NCBI GenBank assembly: GCA_018340805.1
Contig: JACMZG010001911.1
Span: 32,722,755-32,786,754 of the forward strand
Reading direction: 5' to 3'
Length of the DNA: 64,000 nt
Source of the DNA: Microvelia longipes
Taxonomy: Eukaryota; Arthropoda; Insecta; Hemiptera; Veliidae
Shown here: one piece after another, positions 11,445 to 25,802 of the stretch
Position numbering within the stretch: the first letter of the stretch is position 1
Layout of the letters: each line of letters starts with the position of its first letter
The notes under the pieces: model-generated
Seen by the model: only the letters and a program-made list of their open reading frames with translations
What the model was told of the DNA's origin: nothing
Databases searched by the model: none
Position numbers and translations under genes: made by a program

Positions 11445-13854
11445 ACTCAAGTAGAAATACTTCCCTCGGGTTAGTACATGCTTAAATATTTTAAAGAATC
11501 AATAAATACCAATTATGCTAATGGTCAAGAGATTAAGTCTGCCCAAATTTGAAAGATGAAGAGAAATAAAAATTGAGCATTTATCAAACTTACACACTAA
11601 ATGCTTCCCGTCCCCTCCTTAGAAGGGGAATGCAAAATACTATTTATCGAAACAAAACCGAATTTATCATTTATAATATTCAGTAAGTACAATTTATTTT
11701 CATCGAGGTTCCGCTAGAAATATTAAACATCCAAATTTAATCTGAGGCCAGATTTGGCACAAGGTTTCCTTATTTTTCCAGAATTGCACGTTTTATATGA
11801 AGTACGGCTTGTATAAGACAGATATAATTCATATTTTCACCAAGATATGCTTGCGTCGTCTAGAAGTCACGTATTTCACATCAAAGTTAACTAGGTTTTT
11901 CTCGCCTTGCCAGCAAACTTGTTTTCCCTTTTATTTTTCATTACTTTTCTTCATACCTAATATATCAGAAAAATTAAAGATTCCAAACTATATTTATGAA
12001 CTGTTATTTTACAATTCTGAAAAACAAAAAAGAACAGTTTATTATGATTATTTTTTACTTTTATTATTTGTAAACCTATTAAAACTGTTATTTTTTAAAT
12101 TCACACAAATTTGCAATAAAGAAGAAAAAACTTTTAGATAAATTACCTTGATAATAAAATAAGTATAAAACAGACAGGAGCACTAAGAAAAAAATCAATG
12201 GAAGACCAATTTTTGGTAAGATTTCTTTGTTTATAGCTTGTCTATCATTAATAGATCCATATTTCTTCTATTAAGTATGACCTCATAACGAATTTTTTCT
12301 CTGAAACAGAAAAATAATTTAAATTACTATTATTATTGAAAGTTGGTTGAATTATTAATGGAACAGAATTCACACAGTGTAAATTGTGTTTAGCAGCTAA
12401 TCTCATCCATCAGAGAGCTGAAATTATCGGAACATGATAAGAACTTTTAAGTCCTAATTTCTGGCAATAACTAGAATTTAAAAAAAAAACAGACACATGT
12501 GACTACAGACGCTTAGCGGCAAAAACTGTAAGATTGAGCCGTGTTTTTACTACGGTTCACATTAGTGGCATATGACTGTGGTAACTACCTAGCGGCTGAT
12601 TTTGAGAAACCTAAACGCTAGAAATATTAAATCCATTTTGTCGTTTAACATTTTTGCATCATACAGGGCTTATTACTTTGAACTTAGAAGGGAAAAAATA
12701 CTGGAGAGACTTTAATTAATTAAACTTAAAGAGTTAGAAGTTATTGGTGAATTAATGAATTATGAATTTATGTATCCCCCTCTTTTCCCTTAGAAAGTTT
12801 TTTGCAGGGAGATTAAATGAACTAACAACGGGTCTTGCTGTGTTGGATCTTTTAGTGTCTTGTCCAATATGCCCTATTGTTAGTCTCGTTTCATCATTCT
12901 GCGAAAAATTGACTAAGTATTCCCTGAAATCTCAGAATGGCGGATTTTTATAAAGATTACGTTATAGTGCTAGTAAAAATATACCATATAGCTAAATTCA
13001 ATTAATATAAATATGCTAGAGTAGATAAACAGTTAGAAGAAGATAAACAGTCCAATTGGCACAGAAGGTGGTTCAACATTAGAAGGTAAAGGTTGGAGTT
13101 CGATTTCATATATTGGTCTTGTTTTTGAGAGAGTTGGTCGGATAATAAAGAGAAATGGGTTTGACGTGGGTTATCAGAACTTTTACTCACTTCTTAGCTC
13201 TTTATCATACGCTTAAGATAAAGTTGGCTTTATCAAGATGAGCTGATATTCATCCTTTGAAGTGTAAAGGTGTGACAACACATATGTTGGCAAGACTGGT
13301 AGAGCATAGTGCATGAGACTTAAAGAGACTGTCACAAAACAGACCTAGAGTTCTACCAGAACGAACATGTGAAAAGCCATGTTAATTATTAACATGAAAC
13401 TACATTCCTCCAAATGACCCAGAAAGGTAATACTACGAACATTTTGTTTTGGAAAATGTGAAAATTTTAAAGTAAGTCAAGACAAATGGCGATAAGAGGC
13501 TAAACAGGATGGGTGAGAGTAGAGAAATAAGGCAAAAACAAAATGAGCTTCAAACTTCTTAAAATAACTGTAATCAGTGTCTCTTGTGTGTGACTCTTTT
13601 CTTCACTGCACGACGGTAGTTACTTTTATTTAATCTACTTTATTGGTTTATTTTTCATTTATTTGCTATATTTATTTATTTAATCTGTTTTGCCTCTCTA
13701 TTTTATTTTCATCACTGCCTTTATTAATTCATTTGTTTTGAAGTATTTATATTTCTTTTGAGTACATTTTTGTAATATAATTTATACTTTGTTAGTTAGG
13801 AGTGCCTAACAAACAAAGTTTATATTACAAAAATTTTCACAATAGAAAAAAATC
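11445..13854. other. Intergenic, no recognisable feature
   Basis: AT-rich. It contains a 114-codon open frame (11797-12141) with low-complexity aromatic composition and no domain, which I do not call as a gene. Confidence 0.4.
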
Positions 13855-13985
13855 AGCGGATCATCATCAGTGCAAATCACCATCATCTATCAGATTCAAA
13901 ACACTGCCTTGCAAATCATCATGGGTTAAAAATTGAAAGCTGGCTATGTCAAGGATATAACATTAGTGGAGAGACCTTGTTTTAT
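13855..13985. mobile_element. MITE half-copy (GTCTYTCCACTAATG family)
   Basis: It carries 'atcatcatcagtgcaaatcac', then 'gctggctatgtcaagga' and 'cattagtggagagacc'. These match the internal and terminal blocks of the palindromes at 53434-53700 and 96-227. Only one well-preserved arm is visible. Confidence 0.45.
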
Positions 13986-14965
13986 TTCATTACTTGAATA
14001 ACAACAACTTAATGCCTTCTTAAGTTGAGTAATGTATAAATAATTCCTTAATTTATTGATGAACTAAATAAATTAAGAACTTTTATTTTGAACTAATACA
14101 AGAAAACTGACCCCATTGCCACCATTCTACTTACCTTGCAAAAATCCATAAATTTTATTTTATTTACTTTGACACACTTTAAAAAATATCAACACATTCG
14201 GTTGATCAGTTTCATCTCCTCTAAATCTTAATTAAGATACTTCAATTTCACACTATTTTGTAAAACAAATGATTCTTTGCTACTGAAACAACAATAGACC
14301 AAAAAAGCTGTATTAATTGTTTAAGAAAACTAAACAAAAGATGAAGGTCAGCTGAAAGATATTAAACAGTAATGTTAGGAACAAAATTCTCTTTTGTTTG
14401 AATAAACTCTGGTTTTCACCATGCCTTCCTTTTATTATTGCTCTTAAAAAAAGGATTTCATTAAAAAACTTCCAAAAAGGATTATTTGTTGGTCCTTCGT
14501 GTTAAAGAAGTAAAAAACCCCGTCCAAAACAATTAATTATAAACCTTTATCTCTTATACATTTAAACTTTTAAGTTATTTATAGGATTAGAAATAAATCT
14601 ACTTAAAAAGTAACCTTTTTCTTATTAAAAGACTTTTCATTAATCACTTGACTCGCTTTTTGAAAAATTTAATTTTCCGGTTCAGGTATTGTGAGTTCTA
14701 ATGATTATTATTGAGTATTTTTAAAAATACATATTTTTACAGTTATAAAATAAAAGCTAGCTATAAAATAAGCTTCCTTATTGAATAAGCATAATGGATT
14801 CAAATTTACTCACGCAATTGAAAATACATAGAATTGGTTGAAACATCTAGGAATGCAAGTCCCATGGCTTGAGCATGGATGCTGAAGCCATTAATACTTC
14901 ATAGTTTAAGATCGGTTCCTATCAAACGCGCCAATGTTATTAGCTGACAAAAGTGGTCAAAGTGG
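13986..14965. other. Intergenic, no recognisable feature
   Basis: AT-rich sequence without supported features. Confidence 0.45.
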
Positions 14966-14969
14966 TGAC

Positions 14970-15060
14970 AAAGTGACTTAAAGTGGTGAAGATGAGCTTA
15001 GCGAATACGATAAAGTGATAAAGGTGAGTTTCAAGGTACCCCGTACCTGGTTTGTGTCAA
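14970..15060 (+). repeat. R2 repeat fragment
   Basis: 'gaagatgagcttagcgaatacgataaagtga' followed by 'ggtaccccgtacc' matches the tail blocks of R2 copies near 34740 and 53330. A short imperfect repeat of 'aaagtggt' precedes it. Confidence 0.4.
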
Positions 15061-15472
15061 TTATCCACACTTGAAACACAAACCTTTTTTCATGCCAGTA
15101 AAAATTAAAAAAAAATGTTATATAAATAAAAGTAAGAAAACTTTTAAAAGAGTTACAAGTAGACTCAGCTACTAATTATAAGCAGACTATCTTATCTCTT
15201 ATTTACTTATCTACTTACTAATTATCTCAAGAGTAACTTGAGATTTACTTGTACAAAATGAAAAAAATAATTATTGTTTAATCAGCGTCTACTCCAATTA
15301 AAATCTTCCAATTAAATGTTTATAATAAGGGCTCTATACCTATATCCAAGAAGGGTGTATCTTTAGATGGTTCCTTGAGTCTACGTTGTGTGAGAAAGTC
15401 AAAGTATGTATTGACCTTAGCTTTATTTTGTAATTTTAGGTATATTGGATATACCTAAATAATTTGTTTTCA

Positions 15473-15553
15473 CAAGATTACAGTAATGAGGTAATGGTCA
15501 GATAAAATAAAAACACAAATTTGAGCTTTCGGCCGTAAATTAGGCCTTATTCA
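15473..15553. repeat. R4 dispersed repeat, copy 1
   Basis: About 80 bp here ('taatgaggtaatggtcagat ... cggccgtaaattaggcc') is strongly similar to 61406-61490. On the minus strand both copies contain GGCC-loop-GGCCGA, a short hairpin followed by GAAAGC or GACAGC. Confidence 0.75.
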
Positions 15554-15654
15554 TTCATTTATTATTATTATTTATAAGTTATTTTCCTTTAAAGCCTAAT
15601 TTACACTCCTTTATCACCAACCAAGTAAATATGTTATAGGGCAGTATTTTAGTT

Positions 15655-16210
15655 TGTGGCAGTAACAAACAAAAAGAAGATAGGAGAGTTAACAAATATA
15701 ACGTTAAAGGAAAGTATCAAACAAAAAGAAGGAAGAAGAATAATTATTTAAAGTAATTACAGAGAAGTAACAAACAAAAAGAAGGTTTGAGGAGTAAACA
15801 TCTATAGTAATTACAGGTCAGTATCAAACAAAAAGAAGGTAGGGAAGTAAACATCTAAAGTAATTATAGGGAAGTATCAAACAAAAAAAAGGTAGGGAAG
15901 TAAACATCTAAAGTAATTATAGGGAAGTATCAGACAAAAAAGGTAGGGAAGTAAACATCTAAAGTAATTATAGGGAAGTATCAAACAAAAAAAGGTAGGG
16001 GAGTAAACATCTAAAGTAATTACAGGGAAGTAACAAACGAAAAGAAAGTTTGAAGAGTAAGCATCTATAGTAATTGCAGGTCAGAACAAACAAAAAGAAT
16101 GTAGAGGAGTAAACATCTAAAGTAATTGCAGGTCAGTTACACACAAAAAGAAAAACATCTAAAGTAATTACAGGACAGTAACTAACAAAAAGGACGTAGA
16201 GGAGTAAACT
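15655..16210. repeat. 53-bp minisatellite
   Basis: About ten tandem units of ~53 bp. Each contains 'caaacaaaaagaaggt', 'gtaaacatctaaagtaatta' and 'agggaagta'. Central units (15.83-16.02 kb) are almost identical and outer ones more diverged, as expected for unequal exchange. Confidence 0.9.
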
Positions 16211-16215
16211 TCGAG

Positions 16216-18050
16216 TCCGAACATAATCTATACTCTATTGGATGTGGCTATCATCACAAGATCAATCTTAGCCAAATCGTAATAATACCACATTAGGAAC
16301 TGAGCAGAGTTATAATGAAATTTACCTCAACGCCGGAACCGGATTTTATTTAATTTTAATTTCATTTCTCAGATAAGAATATTTACTCACCTGTAAAACA
16401 ATTTTATAAATTTTTAATGAAGCTTTCTTTAAACAAGTTATTCATACATTTCTTGAAATAAAGAACATTTTATACTCCAAGATAAACAATTTGTTTACTT
16501 AAAAAAGAAAAAAATTGTAAAAATTAAGTTAACTGTTTTATCATTGAAGTATCGTAATTAAAAAAAAGTTTGAAAAGGTAACTAAAACTTAATGCTGATA
16601 CTTTAAAGAAAAACAAAAGTTTGTTTGTCTTAAATTAAAACTTCACTTGTTGTCTTTGGATGAGAATATGATCCGTTCAACTTTTCAAGTTTGCCATACT
16701 AAAGTAATTTTTTTCTCAAGCATATTATATTACTTTTTTATTATTAATTTAATTCTGAAGTAAAAAACAAAATAATTTTGAGCAAACAATTTTCTTTTTT
16801 ACATTTATTTCTACTCTTCGAATTTTACATTAAAATAAGACAGCATTAAATTACATAATAACATTCAATTTGAATATGTTGTATTTCCTATGTGATTTCG
16901 TAACTTCAGATTTGTATTAAATAAAATTACAATAATGAACTATACTTCAATAATTAGGTGATTTATTTGTACATTAAATCAAAATGAAACTTTTAATTTT
17001 GCAAACTTTTAAGAAAACTACAAATGAAAAATTATGTTATCAAAGCTTTTGACATCTCAAAAAAGGTTATTGATTATTTAGTCACTTTTTTGTGAGTTTA
17101 ATAAGGTAAAATATTTTATACTTGTTATCGGGTGAAGTTTTACACTGAAACAAAATGAAGAATTTTCAAACAAATTCTGTTTACCTCATAAGAATCTTTT
17201 ATAAATATCTCTAATGATTACGTTCCGTTGTAACTAAATACAATGGTATTTTAATAAACAAAATTAATAAAAGATGAAAGAGAAAACCATATTAACTGTA
17301 TCAAGCAAATTTTGATAAAATAACAAGTTAAAATGAAAAGTACACATTCAAGACAAACAAAATTAAAAGGAAATTCGACGAAACCCGTTTATTTTACACT
17401 TTAAGAAATGGAAAAAGATAACAAAGGAAATCAAGGATTGTAACGAATTTGAAAACAAAGAATCTGGGGCTAAGGCTTTCTAATTGAGTTTTTAACGAGA
17501 TTTCCAAAATCTCGTTTTCTATTAGGTTTTAAAGCAGTGCTCTAGAATAAGGGTTGTAAAGTAAAATTTGCTTTTTGAGAAAATAATTTTATCATGAGTT
17601 AAGTGGTTTCTCTTTGTAGGTATTTCTTTTTAAAATTTGGTTTAATTTAATTAGTTTAATTAATTGTGGAGGTAAATATAATAATACATTTTGCATCAAG
17701 GGAGTCAAATAATAGTATTTCAGGCACCATGTGATAATGTGGATAATAGTGCGTTTGCCAACAGAAGTTTTTCTAAAAGACAGACTAAAGGATACAAAAT
17801 CTTAATTCTATTTCTTAATTTAAATAAAAATACAATACAACCCTTTTTGAAGAGGATATTGCTAATAATAAAACCAGAGTTTTTACTAAATAATAACATG
17901 TAACAAGTTATGCGTTGAATCAAGAACACACATAAGAAGAATTCATCAAACTAAATAATATAAAAAGTCGGGTACGAGGAACCTTGGAACTTTCTATCAT
18001 CTTATTGGTTTCGATACGCTAATACTTAGAATTTGAAAAAAACATTATTA
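16216..18050. other. Intergenic, no recognisable feature
   Basis: Very AT-rich sequence with no supported gene or repeat. Confidence 0.45.
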
Positions 18051-18054
18051 ATAA

Positions 18055-18150
18055 AAACTTAGGACTCGCTTCGCTCGTCTTCAGATAAAACAGGATATTG
18101 TTTATTATCCGAAGAAATACACTTCGTATGTGCCAAATTTAACACATACG
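18055..18150 (-). repeat. R2 repeat fragment
   Basis: 'ggactcgcttcgctcgtctt' and the adjoining 'gtgccaaattta' match the tail of the R2/5S family. The 5S-like segment is absent. Confidence 0.5.
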
Positions 18151-18259
18151 GATAGTTTTGTGATTTTTAAATATTTTTTAAAAAACGTTGACGTTTATAA
18201 AAAAAATTGCTGTTGTTAAACACTTGAAAATAAAATGAAAGGGCATCATAGATAATTGG

Positions 18260-18470
18260 TTGTTTGAGCTATATGAAGCTAAATTGATCCAATTAAATTT
18301 CTAGGTTTTATGAAATTTCCGCATCGTTATTAATGACGGTAAATGACTTCATACAAATATTTACTGGAGACCACAGCTAAACCTAAGGATTGATTTTTGT
18401 CCAAGTTTCTACTCACTAGCATAAACACACACACATGATATTTTATATTTTCATAAAACATTAAATTTGA
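18260..18470 (+). repeat. R1 dispersed repeat, degenerate
   Basis: A degraded R1 copy with 'tttatgaaatttccgca', 'gtaaatgacttcata', 'tttttgtccaagttt' and 'tagcataaacacacacaca'. The CA-run again follows 'agcataaa'. Confidence 0.5.
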
Positions 18471-19463
18471 AGTTTAAACATGCACCCCCAAGTCCAAGTT
18501 AGCCGACTACAAACTAAGTTTAATAGAATATTAAGTTGTATTTTACGTTGTCTCGCAGTAAGTAACGAAGGGGAGGGGCAACCTTAACCACATATGACCA
18601 ACAGCATTGCATCAAAAATGCATTCTTTAAAAACATAAACGCAAAATTAATCTTCAGCTTGGTATGCTTCTATTCTGGGTTGTTTATCATAGCTTTTTCA
18701 CCATCATTTCGTAATGCTGGTAAAAAAGCTCTGAAGAAAATAAACTGTTTATAGTTATGCTAATGGCCCTCCATTGAAATTGTTTTTACCATACCGAAGA
18801 GATTTGTTTAATTTTTTTTATCATATTTAATTTCGATTATCAAGGAGTCGCAAAACAAATCCCTGATTGATAGATGTGCAAAACATTATTCTTTTTCCAC
18901 CATTCTAAAATAAAGACATTTATAGGCTTTATAAATAATAATACAAATAAATAATTTTTTATAGGCTTAAATATTTAAGCGTCAAGTATAACACGAACTT
19001 CCTCGTATGTTATGTAAACACACTTGTATTTCTTTGAAAACATATATCTTTCCCTATCCACGATTAATGGGCGATGGAAAATTTGGGAATCTAAAAGAGA
19101 ACGATGAGAGGAAAGGTTGAGAGCCTCTGCCCTAGAGTTTGAATCACTATGTTATTGTAAGGTGGAATTCATTCCACATTAAGCATGGGGTAAACATGTT
19201 TGTAATGATGTTTTAAAGTTTTCTGAGAACGAAGAGGCTGCAACCAAATCTGTTGATAGCACAGTCTTCGAGATATACACATAAATGGATGTGCACATTT
19301 TTGTAAACACTCTTCTGATCAAATGGGTGATTTAATTTCAATGTACCTTAAAAAAAACAAGTCCTATGGAAGGAAGAGCTTATTAATTAGATTCTGTGAT
19401 TGATCCATCACGGAGTATCAAAATAGTTTCTATTAAAACTTTTAAAATAAATCATAATAAATT

Positions 19464-19496
<33 letters not shown>

Positions 19497-21170
19497 TTAA
19501 ATATATTCAGATAAATTGCACCCTACTTTTTTCATTGGTACCCTAATCAATAGAGTAAACAGAATGTAAGAATCTAAAGTTAGATCCAGCAAACTAAATT
19601 AGCTTTAAAGAAACAAACCCGGAAATAAAATTAGAAAATGAGGAGAAAATAGAAAATGATAAGATGAAAATCTAGAAGACTGCTCAGTCTTATAGGTTTC
19701 ATCTTTTTTAGTTGCTTTCTATCTCATTAGAATTCAACCCAGATAGAAGACATTATTTTCTTGGCGTAGAATCTTGAGGAAAATAAAAGTCCTTAACATC
19801 AAAAAAGGAAAGAATTTCGCTTTGTTTTTAACCTTTTCATAATATTCAAACTTAAATTAAAATTTTTTAGTTGAAATTGTCCACCGTCTTAAATATAAAA
19901 TACGCTACTTCATTAAAACTTTAATTTGTTCTGGTGCATTATTGTTTTTAATTAATTGTCTCAAAGTAAGGGAATAAGTTTAATAATCCTTCAGAAAAAT
20001 AATTTTCCACAAGAAATCTCAAGACCGCGTTGGAGAAGAATGTTCTAGAAGTTAGTAAGTACTTTAAAGCCTAAGATTGAGAAAGTTTCAAAAACACGCA
20101 CAATTAGAAACTTTTAAGTTCACCATTTTTGCTATTAAACATCTCTTTAATGACATTGAGATATCATTTGGAGTTTATAAAATATACACAGTTGACACGA
20201 TATAGCATTGCAAATTAAATTATTGGACTCTAAATATAGGTGTTATATCAAAACAAACCTATAGGTTAGCCTTTAACATCATTATCGATAAATAAGCACC
20301 TTAACACTGAAGCAAGCCCCCAATTATACTTATTTAGACCAGGCCATGCACATCTGGAGACCAGCAGTCTGATTCTGTAAACCATTCCGCAAACGTGAAA
20401 GATTTCACAAAAACTCTAATAACAATTTAAATGTGCTGATTGTACTTTAATATCGAAAGATTTTACGAAAACAGACCTCTTCCCACTGCAAGTCCAATTT
20501 CGACTAATAACTAGAGAGGTGGGTAACATCTCAAATCAAAGCTTTAAAATAAGAAATGAAAGAGCTTTGAGATTAAGAATTCTCTTATTTATACATCAGC
20601 TTTCGTCAGTCAATAAATGATAAAACTACATAGACAACAAATAATGTTATTTGCTAAAAAACTTGGTAGTATATATATTATTCAGTTGAAGTATGGAAAA
20701 ATATCTTTATTGATTTCATTCTGGCTCAAATGTAAAACGATTCAAAATTCACTTTATGATGAAAAGTATATATGATAATACATTGATGAAATACCTGTTG
20801 CTAAACCCTGGGAAGAGGTTAAAACTAAAGTTAAATGAGAAACCTGTTAGTTTGAAACTTCTCTTACATAGTAATGCAATTCAATCAGTTTGATAAATCC
20901 TCGTAAATCTAACAGAAGGAAATTAAATTGATAAATCCAATTAAATCAAAGCTCAATTAAACATTCATCGGGCCAAACTAGTTTCCGTACAATTTTTTAT
21001 TTTAATCACGTTTTGATTAGAATAACGTGCAATTAAAGATGTCATCTTTAATTAATATTAAGTTGACATAATGTGTGGCAAATAATACTGAATATTATTA
21101 CAAATAGACACGTCAATAAATTCAACATAATTGCAATCTAAATTTAGCATGTTTTCATTGGATATTCTTC
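18471..21170. other. Intergenic with a short (TA)n tract
   Basis: No gene seen. A short (TA)n run lies at about 19464-19490. Confidence 0.45.
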
Positions 21171-21174
21171 ATAA

Positions 21175-21350
21175 TAAATGGCTCGGCATACGTCGTGATA
21201 TAGTCTATTTTATTGCGTCAAATACATACGGGCGCCGACAAAGACTGAGCTCACTTTGCCTTTTTCTCACTTTCCCATAATTCCCAAAACTAATATTGTT
21301 AGCCACATTCTTAAGTGTCTCTCGCACAATTTTATTGTTTCAAATTAAAT
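21175..21350. mobile_element. Fragment of the 57-kb fold-back family
   Basis: 'ggctcggcatacgtcg', 'gggcgccgacaaagactgag' and 'gtgtctctcgcacaat' match, in order, blocks of the fold-back element at 56984-57483. A further block ('gagtcaattattcatcag') lies at about 21898-21930, suggesting a disrupted copy. Confidence 0.55.
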
Positions 21351-21454
21351 TTTGTATCAACAAACGATATGCGTTTTAAATGCAAAGTATGATAACGGTG
21401 AGACAGCACTGGTCATCTTTGGTAAACACTTTACAATATTTGGAAATTAAATTT

Positions 21455-21535
21455 TTATTAATATTATATATTATATAGTAATATATAATATTATATAGTA
21501 TATAATATTATATTTAATATTATTTTTTATTAATA
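21455..21535. repeat. AT-rich nested palindromes
   Basis: Repeated 'tatataatattatatagtat' blocks form self-complementary structure. No other meaning is evident. Confidence 0.7.
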
Positions 21536-21935
21536 TCATTTAAATAATAATAAATAAAACACTATAAATTTTAAAACAATTTGTTTTAATAATACTTGGT
21601 CTAATATCACAATAAAATACAATAAATCAGACACGGGAAGTAACCCATCATGTGTATATATAAACCTTTTTTTTTTATAAATTATAGTGTTTTATTTACT
21701 ATATAAAATGTGCGATTATAACAAAATCTCGGTCGAAACAACAAACTTTGTAAAGGAACGTAACAACTTTGTCAAGTTATACGAAACAAACAGATTAGGT
21801 TAAGCTATAGCGATAATGAAGGATGTCAAATTATAGAACAGTTTTCAGATGTAGCACAGCTTATTGGTTGCTACATACTAGATGTGCCAAAATTACATTG
21901 AGTCAATTATTCATCAGAAACCAGTAGTCTCAAAT

Positions 21936-24900
21936 GACAATGTAAATAACTTAACAAATTATAACAAGGATTTGGAGGTTCCAAATAGAACCTTAACAAA
22001 AAAAGTAAATGCCTTAAACATTTGTTAAGGTTGTTTAAAATGATTTATAGAAAAAGTTAAAGTTTTATCATCCTACGTACTTTTAAACTGAACTTTTAAG
22101 ATAAACGATTTTCACAAGTTAAATCCCTTAATAAGACCTAATCTCAGATAGGCTTAATCTCAGATCTTTTTGTGCTCTTTAAATGTCTAATTAGATAAAG
22201 ATCCTGTGAAGGGTTGAACTAAATTTTCTTTAGACCAAAGCAAATAAGGCTAAAAGTTAAAAATAGAATTTTCTTTGTCTTTTATTCTGCAAATTCTTGA
22301 AATAACTTTATAAACAAAGAGCTTGAACAACCTATGAATAAATATTAGCTGTTCTAAACGAATACGTAGTAATTTAGAATAAAGCTAGTCTGACTAAAAA
22401 TACCTCAGTTTATTTAATACTTAAATTAAATATTTTCTGAAAACATGACTTTTTATAGAAGTCATTTTATTTTATTTTCTCTCAGTAATAATGAACAGCA
22501 AAATGATGCACAACAACACCTACCTACTGGACCTTAGATTGCCAGGCCTCTACCTAAGCCTGAGTTAGGAGTCGGGCTTAAATATACTCTGTGACCTTTA
22601 ATGGATAAAAACACATTGATTTTTGTGTATTTCTTGGTCGTTCAGAGAACAAGAAACAAGAGAACAAGAGCCTGTACCATAAAGAGAGCTATTGATCTGG
22701 TAGAACACCCCTGCGAACATTTTAACAGATTGAAACATTTTAGCCACTTTTTGTGTATCGTTAGTTAGTCATAGTAAAAGGAAGTATCATAAATCCAGAC
22801 TTTAAGGATAAGACTGTAAAATTTTCACATAATATAAAGTTCAAGATGAGCAGCCAACATTCTTAAATTGAATCAGATTAACAAAGATTTTTTTATTCGA
22901 CTCTTCTGACACTATTCTTTATGTTAAAACCACTCGATCGACAGACTCATATGATCCTAACCCATGTAGTCACACAGTGTCTTATGCCTAGTGTGGTCGC
23001 TCTGGTGGCAAAGACCGTATATGAATGAGATATAGTAGACTTAATGTATTTAAAATAACAAAATTTACAACGCTTCTATAGTAAATAACGTCACTTACTA
23101 AAGATATTCCAGTAAACTCTGGTAGTAAATTATTGGGTTTACTACCCTTTAAATATAACAAAATATTATTTTTTTTATTTTATTTATTTACTTTTTTTCT
23201 GGGGCTTACCTTCACGCAACAACAATGATTAAAATTGGTAAAACAAGGAAAATAATATCAAGGTAAAGATATTTTGGATTTGAACTGTTTTTTATATTTA
23301 TTGGGACAGTTTTTGATAGACAGTAGAAGAAAAAGTTTGAAGTTTGATTAGTTGACTAAATAATTAATTAAAAGGAGGGTTAATAGACTGATAATAGAAG
23401 ACTATTAAACCTACAATCCCACTGTGCTGCTGATGAGTCCTAACACAAAGGCTACTTGCATTAGGGGAGTCATTGGCGTTAAAGATATTTTGTAAAATGA
23501 AAATAATGGAGTTCAATCTATGTCTTCACATCCGACGACATTCTTTCCTTGTAAGGATATGTGTGGATTTTATGTTTTAATCAGGAACATACATGGAGTT
23601 ACTAACTAATGTGTCGGGACAAAAACATCTTAGGACTCGTGTCCATATTGTGGACCGGGGTACGCAAAGAGTGGTCTTACAACCCTGTGGTTTCCGTGGA
23701 AAGATTTAAACAGTTCTATTGCTTTTTGTGAATTATTAATGTTTAAGATATTAAATATGATCCATTAATCAAGGAATTACGAATTAAGTAACCTGCTTAA
23801 TTGTGTTTTATGTATGAATGAATAAATAAGTTTCAATCATCAATACCAGTAACAGTACTATTAATCATCAAGTTTTCTGTTGTACTTAAGACGTGGGAAA
23901 AAGTGTGGATCGTTATATAGATTTTTTGTCGTATTTACAAATATAGATGGTTCATTTTCATCTTGGTTGAAATATCGAAGGTTACAAAAGAAATCGTTTT
24001 TGGGCACATTATCCCGATTTTTTGTGGAAATTCGTATGTATTATGAGCTTACTGTAAAAATTATTATCTTTTTACTAAAAATGTAAGCGTTACTTTATCA
24101 TAGACCGCTAAATATAATTAGGGTGGATAAAGTGGTCGCTCTATGATTTCAATCATCCAGATCAGATCATAAAAAATACACTTATTCCTTAAGCCTTTTC
24201 TTGATCAAGCTGCTCATCATGCCGCTATTTACAACCTTAACCGCAGGAAGGTTATCTTTGAGCGTACTAAATATATTAGGGGGAGGGGAGAGGTCTACGA
24301 GATCGATAGGGGGTCCACCAAGTACCATTTATCTTAAAATCACGACGCTCTAATGTTTTAATGTTTGCGTAGCCCTGCTGTACACGTTTTTCTCGATGCT
24401 TCAAACGGTAACTCCAGACATCCGTTTTGGTTTTTATATGTCATTTTGCCTCAAAGATTATTAATGTGAAGCCGCTTTGCTTATACCCATGTAAAAAACT
24501 ACAATATAATATACCACATGAGTATCGTGGTATATTATATACAATATAATATACCAACAATACCACATGAGTATCGAGAATCTCTGTTGTACGGTTTGCT
24601 TCATCCATAACTTGCCTATCTTACATATTAGATACGCCTAAAGGAGTATATTCACAAAATTATAAATAATGCCACGGTCAAGCTTCTAGTTTTAAACTAG
24701 TTAGTAAAAGTCCCATTCCCACGAGGCTTTTCCTCATTAAACAACTTTTATAGAACCTTATAAAATCAAAATATATTATTAATTTAACTTTAAAAATGTT
24801 TAAATGAATGAAACTCGACGAAAACACCTTTTAGATTTTGTAACAAGACTTTTTACTTAAAAGTACTTAATTTTTTTTAAAAATTTGTTCTTCGCAGTAC

Positions 24901-25776
24901 ATTTGACATAGAAAGAAGAGCATAAAAGAAATTTACATAAAAAGAGCAAGATTTCACATCTTAACGTAAAATAAAAAAAGAGCACCGGAAAAAAATTATG
25001 TTTTTATAGGTTTTGGAATAATTTTAATTTTGATTCATCAATAATTCATATTCTTAAAAGACGTAGAACCAAAAATATTATAATTTTGCGAAAATGTATT
25101 ATTAGAATAATTTTCGCCGTATTGTGTGACATAGGTTATTTTATTTTCTGAGTTGATGAAAATTTTTCCATTCAAAATTCAGAGAGAAAAAACTTGGCTA
25201 TGCTTTCTATACTTTTAGACAAATACAATACTGCTAAAAATATTGTCAAAAACATGCAACTTGAAAAGAGTGAGAGAATAATGATGTGCTTATCCCAATG
25301 TTTTCCATTCTGTATGTATAAACAAATGTTGGGGTGAGCAGTGCCAAATTTAATAACCCTTTTAATATTAAAGATATTTTTAACCTTGAAATAAGGATAA
25401 CAAGAAAAAATAAGGTTTGATGTTTATTTTTTTATTTTTACCATGTTTAACACAACATTAAATATTTTACCCAGCTATTTTTCATCTCCAATAAACAGTA
25501 AAAACAAATTACCAGAAAGATAAAACAGTGTGAGCTTTATTGAAAACTTTAAATGTAAGAGGTAATAAAAATACTAATGGAAAAATAAGACACAACCTGT
25601 GTGGGTTGAAGCAATTTCTAACTGAGTCAGGAAATAAAACGTTAATTAGGAATTTTCCAGTCACTCTAAGAGAATACAATTTAAGATTTTACAGGTACGG
25701 AAGTGTAGGTAGTAGGAACACAATACATTCGAACGTCTCGGTTAAATTTCGATTTGGGTCATTATTAAGGGTAAAA
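21936..25776. other. Intergenic; one short duplicated block
   Basis: No gene seen. 'caatataatatacca' followed by 'cacatgagtatcg' is duplicated at 24490-24515 and 24541-24576. Confidence 0.4.
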
Positions 25777-25802
25777 GTCCTACCGAGGCTCTTCGGTAGG
25801 AC
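25777..25802. repeat. Perfect 10-bp hairpin
   Basis: GTCCTACCGA and TCGGTAGGAC flank a 6-nt loop. It resembles a stem-loop, but no T-run or transcript is linked to it. Confidence 0.6.

Noticed and set aside
11797..12141. 114-codon ORF
   Set aside because: Low-complexity Phe/Leu/Ile/Lys-rich translation with no domain, no promoter or splice context. It is consistent with chance in AT-rich DNA.
23420..23465. CTGATGAGTCC motif resembling a hammerhead ribozyme
   Set aside because: The CTGATGA-GTCC half is good, but the required GGAC-GAAA half reads AGGCTACTT, so the core is incomplete.
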